From positions 1 through 64,000 of the IMG/VR virus record IMGVR_UViG_3300021197_001902: a stretch of 64,000 nucleotides of DNA; one strand, 5' to 3'. Numbering within the stretch: position 1 is the stretch's first letter; the number at the start of each line of letters is the position of its first letter. The DNA is from a virus. The position numbers and the translations under genes were made by a program. Shown here one piece after another: positions 61,246 to 64,000 of this stretch. The notes under the pieces were generated by a model. The model was given only the letters and a program-made list of their open reading frames with translations, was not told the origin of the DNA and made no database searches.

Positions 61246-62495
61246 TAAAATACCTTTACTTCATAAGAACTATAATTTTTACGATCGTCCCAGGAACCCT
61301 TCTCATCACAAATCGAAGTGAAAAGATCATCCCATCTTTGAACGTAATCATCAAAATTAAACTGCTTCTGGGTCCAGGCTCGGCCCTTAGCTCCCAGCTC
61401 AATGCGTTGATCGCGGGTCATCTCATACATTTTAACCAAAGCGTCAACAAATACTTCCTCACTAAGCCGGTCCTCATAAATAAAGGGAACCTGCTGAGAT
61501 CCAATAACAGCCTTTGAGACTGGCTGGAGACCTAGGCCAAAGAATTCTTCACCGTCCGTCACTTGGTCTTGAAGGCCACCTGTCATATTAACAATGATCG
61601 GTGTACCGCAAGAAAGAGATTCTAAAGTTGACAGACCAAAACCCTCTGCATCTGAGATACAGCAGGTTACGTCAGACATATTGTACATAATGGCTAGATC
61701 TTTTGAATCCACCTTCTGACGAGAGAACATTACTTCCCCGTTGGTTAGCCCAAGCTCGTTAATAATCGCCTCTAGATCTTGGCCGTGCACATCTTTAGTG
61801 TCTGTATGCATGATCAGAGTGGCGTTTTCGGGCCCGACTTTGTCAAGGAAGCCTTTGAACCACCAAATCAAACTACCGGAAAGCTTACGGCGGGCATTAC
61901 GGCTATTCCAGAAAATAACAAATTTGTCATTAAGACCTTTTTCTTTTCTCCATTGAATGATTTGCTCGTCATCGTATGGAGTGAAAACATCAGCATCAAC
62001 TGCGTGTGGGATATATGATGAATCCGTGTTTGGTGCTACTGTCTGGACAATGTCATGAGTAAGTTTTGAGATGCATGCAACGTGATCATTTGATTGATAA
62101 AAAGGGCTGTTGAAACTTGGGTAGGGATAGTTATCCCACACATGATAATAGACCATAGGGACATGAGGTCGAATTTCGTTCTCGATGGCCCAGAGCCAGT
62201 CATAAAAACGGGGGTCTGTCATAAACCATAAGATATCAGGCTTCTGCTGCTGAATCATGGCTCTAACCATGTCTTGATTTCCATAACCGTCAACAGGCCA
62301 AATAACCCAGTCTTCCCCCCACTGCTCGGTTCTCTGAGGCTCATGTTTGGGGTGTTTAATAGCACCTCCAAAGGAAACAAACTGGTATTTACCCGTCTTT
62401 AGCATTCCTTCGATCATATATTTTGTTTGTGTTCCGACACCACTCGGAGATAGCGGATGGTCGCTAATGGTAAAGATCTTAATCTTATCTGACAT
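61245..62495 (-). CDS. GT4 family glycosyltransferase
   Basis: This 416-residue GT-B enzyme begins FTISDHPLSPSGVGTQTK, has YIPHAVDADVFTP near 165, VIFWNSRNARRKL near 195 and CCISDAEGFGLSTLESLSCGTPIIV near 280-305 with the EGFGL-x4-E donor motif. It is probably an early-acting transferase of the glycan block, of which it is the first gene in transcription order. Confidence 0.9.
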   Translation of the reverse strand: MSDKIKIFTISDHPLSPSGVGTQTKYMIEGMLKTGKYQFVSFGGAIKHPKHEPQRTEQWGEDWVIWPVDGYGNQDMVRAMIQQQKPDILWFMTDPRFYDWLWAIENEIRPHVPMVYYHVWDNYPYPSFNSPFYQSNDHVACISKLTHDIVQTVAPNTDSSYIPHAVDADVFTPYDDEQIIQWRKEKGLNDKFVIFWNSRNARRKLSGSLIWWFKGFLDKVGPENATLIMHTDTKDVHGQDLEAIINELGLTNGEVMFSRQKVDSKDLAIMYNMSDVTCCISDAEGFGLSTLESLSCGTPIIVNMTGGLQDQVTDGEEFFGLGLQPVSKAVIGSQQVPFIYEDRLSEEVFVDALVKMYEMTRDQRIELGAKGRAWTQKQFNFDDYVQRWDDLFTSICDEKGSWDDRKNYSSYEVKVF

Positions 62496-62503
62496 TTAAA
62501 TTC

Positions 62504-63286
62504 CTAACTGCAGTGTTCCGTTTTATACAGTGAACAGGGATAGGGCTTTCGACAATTCAATTTATTCTTGATTGTAAAGCCTTTTTTAATATTATAAATT
62601 GCTTGGTATAAAACTTTAAGCGCGTTTTCCGTTTTCTTTGGGCCGCTCGTCACTCTAAATATTTCCACACGGTCTTTTTTGGCCGTTCTTTTTAAGAGAG
62701 CAAAGTGTGTTTCTACGTTTTTGGGATCAAGATTGTGCTTCTGACAGAAGAAATGTTTGTATAATGTAAGCTGGTACGTCACCATTTTCTCTGCTTTTTT
62801 GCGTGAGTCCCACCCCCATGAGCACGTTTTCCAGTCAAAAAGATGATAGGTATTACCCACTTTGACTACAGCATCAACAAATCCCTTAAAGTTGTGCCCA
62901 AAGTTTTCGATCTCCTCATATAAAAGTTCCTCAGAGGAGTAAACTTCATAATCTCCAAAATAATCATCCAAAGCATTTTCTACTTCAGCAAGAATTTCAG
63001 GACCTGCTGTTCGCATTTGCTCGACATTTTTATCATTTACTTCAACATTTTTTTCGGCAAGTTTTTGCAACTCTTTATCGAAGCCAATTTGAAACACCTT
63101 TTTTTGGTCTATGTTTTCTCTGAGTAATTTCTTTTCACAGACATCGTGAATGGCTGTGCCAAAAGCAGTATACTCGTTGCCATCAAATGAAGCGACTTTT
63201 TCAACCCAGCTCTTTTTGTGATAGTGAGGACAATGTACCCAGTCTTTAAGTTCGGAGTAAGATATGTGTGTTTTTTTATTGGTCAT
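62504..63286 (-). CDS. Cas4/RecB-like PD-(D/E)XK nuclease
   Basis: This 260-residue protein fits the Cas4/AddB-type nuclease group. It has SYSELKDWVHCP at the start, GTAIHDVCE near residue 43-51 with an active-site His, GFVDAVVKV near 133 and FDWKTCSW near 149 (the D...DxK pattern). The last residues carry three Cys (NCRKPYPCSLYKTEHC), which with the N-terminal Cys-19 make the 1+3 iron-sulfur cluster arrangement of that family. It probably has a 5'-3' exonuclease role in recombination or DNA processing. Its position beside the glycan block gives no further hint. Confidence 0.8.
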   Translation of the reverse strand: MTNKKTHISYSELKDWVHCPHYHKKSWVEKVASFDGNEYTAFGTAIHDVCEKKLLRENIDQKKVFQIGFDKELQKLAEKNVEVNDKNVEQMRTAGPEILAEVENALDDYFGDYEVYSSEELLYEEIENFGHNFKGFVDAVVKVGNTYHLFDWKTCSWGWDSRKKAEKMVTYQLTLYKHFFCQKHNLDPKNVETHFALLKRTAKKDRVEIFRVTSGPKKTENALKVLYQAIYNIKKGFTIKNKLNCRKPYPCSLYKTEHCS

Positions 63287-63902
63287 TGAGGGTTGCTACA
63301 ACTTTCTGATAGAGTATCGGACTTATACTTTTAACATATTCTGGGTTCTCTGTAAAGTATTTTTCGAATCCATTAGCAAAATACTCTTGGATTGATGTTG
63401 CTCCGTAGGGAGAACAAAACAACCCCATCGTAAGACTTAGAAGAGTTGGGTAGCCAACTACATTTGCTAGAAAATCATCAAAGGGTTTATTGTACTCTGC
63501 GTTTGCATACATTCTTTCTGGTATCTGTTCGTACCCCTCAGCCTGAAGCAGGTGATACAACTTTCTCCTCTTGCCCAGAAACTCCATCTGCATTCTTTCG
63601 TCGTATATAAAATATGGACGATCAGTCTCGGCAGCATGTGCGACTTCGTGAATAAAGTTCTCAACCATATCGTCGTTAGTCGGCTCGGAGAGCTTCATAT
63701 AGATAGCACCCTCAGCGTATGCTGCATTACGACCATCTAAAATGGGATTGTCAGCAATATAACAGACCTCCACATTGCGTAGGACCGATAGAGGAAGCGT
63801 GTTTTCAATTTCAGTGCAGAAGCCGGGGATGTTTACACTTGGTTCGGCTTCTCCAAATACAAATACAGGAATGTGATAGATATAATATTCACGGCTGTAC
63901 AT
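63276..63902 (-). CDS. Putative HExxH metallopeptidase
   Basis: This 208-residue protein contains NFIHEVAHAAE near residue 83-93 with the zinc-binding HExxH motif, followed some 75 residues later by SIQEYFANGFEKYFT, whose Glu could be the third ligand. The spacing and E-x-FA-x2-FE pattern recall the catalytic domains of anthrax lethal factor-like metallopeptidases. There is no signal peptide. It overlaps the nuclease gene by 11 bases. Target unknown; a host-directed protein is possible. Confidence 0.6.
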   Translation of the reverse strand: MYSREYYIYHIPVFVFGEAEPSVNIPGFCTEIENTLPLSVLRNVEVCYIADNPILDGRNAAYAEGAIYMKLSEPTNDDMVENFIHEVAHAAETDRPYFIYDERMQMEFLGKRRKLYHLLQAEGYEQIPERMYANAEYNKPFDDFLANVVGYPTLLSLTMGLFCSPYGATSIQEYFANGFEKYFTENPEYVKSISPILYQKVVATLNDQ

Positions 63903-63999
63903 TGTTTTTGTTTTCTACGGTTTCAACATCCGTAAGGGCCTGCTCATATCCTCGAAGAAAGTTTTCCTCCGCAACCGCAAGCAAGAAATCGGGGAATTC
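63889..63999 (-). CDS. C-terminal end of a gene cut by the window edge
   Basis: An open frame enters from the right edge and ends at TGA 63889, giving the last 36 residues (beginning EFPDFLLAVAEENFLRGYEQ). It is helical and acidic and overlaps the metallopeptidase start by 14 bases, as is common in this operon. No family can be assigned from this fragment. Confidence 0.5.
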   Translation of the reverse strand, partial: EFPDFLLAVAEENFLRGYEQALTDVETVENKNNVQP

Positions 64000-64000
64000 T

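Noticed and set aside
1-64000. tRNA genes, CRISPR arrays, insertion sequences and attachment sites
   Set aside because: Gaps between genes are at most about 80 bases, and no cloverleaf, spaced direct-repeat array, transposase or integrase was recognised.

Overview
The window is part of the genome of a large, contractile-tailed (T4-like, myovirus-type) double-stranded DNA phage. The evidence is a T4-type large terminase, a gp20-type portal, gp25 and gp6 baseplate wedge proteins, a gp55-type late sigma factor, a gp61-type primase and a gp46/gp47-type recombination nuclease. All genes but one lie on the minus strand, packed tightly with frequent overlaps of the TAATG kind. No gap exceeds about 80 bases, and I see no tRNA, CRISPR array or insertion sequence. 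The very large LamG-type structural proteins and the glycosyltransferase block resemble uncultured marine phages. The host is unknown. Spanin-like genes and a sigma70-type promoter suggest a Gram-negative bacterium.

Layout, following minus-strand transcription from right to left. (1) 63.9-62.5 kb: the end of a truncated gene, a HExxH metallopeptidase-like protein and a Cas4/RecB-like nuclease. (2) 62.5-47.4 kb: a 15-kb glycan block. It holds three GT-B glycosyltransferases, a GT2, and GT11, GT6, GT29 and GT10 enzymes, a CMP-sugar synthetase, a SIS-HAD fusion, sugar methyltransferases, two cupins, a sulfotransferase, a very short DegT aminotransferase, GDP-mannose 4,6-dehydratase and an NDP-sugar epimerase. 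(3) 47.4-43.4 kb: small genes, the gp55-like sigma factor, a baseplate spike-like protein carrying an M15 peptidase domain and an associated structural protein. (4) 43.4-14.6 kb: baseplate and tail-adhesion proteins, including products of 1780 and 2841 residues. (5) 14.6-8.3 kb: RuvC-like resolvase, primase, three small proteins with a shared N-terminal tag, and a single-chain Mre11-Rad50 (gp47-gp46) fusion behind a recognisable sigma70 promoter. (6) 8.3-7.5 kb: the only plus-strand gene, a J-domain protein. (7) 7.5-0 kb: lysis genes (holin and spanin-like), then terminase, portal and head-core-type proteins. The capsid and prohead protease genes are probably just beyond the left edge.

Two systems deserve attention. 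The first is a set of otherwise unrelated proteins sharing an N-terminal helical tag (MKI[S/T]K-x-[K/R]-L-x2-II-x-E/A), one with two copies in one frame. I propose this is a capsid-targeting or cargo tag. The second is the glycan block, which combines glycosyltransferase families best known from animal blood-group and sialyl glycans (GT6, GT10, GT11, GT29) with sugar-nucleotide synthesis and a sulfotransferase.
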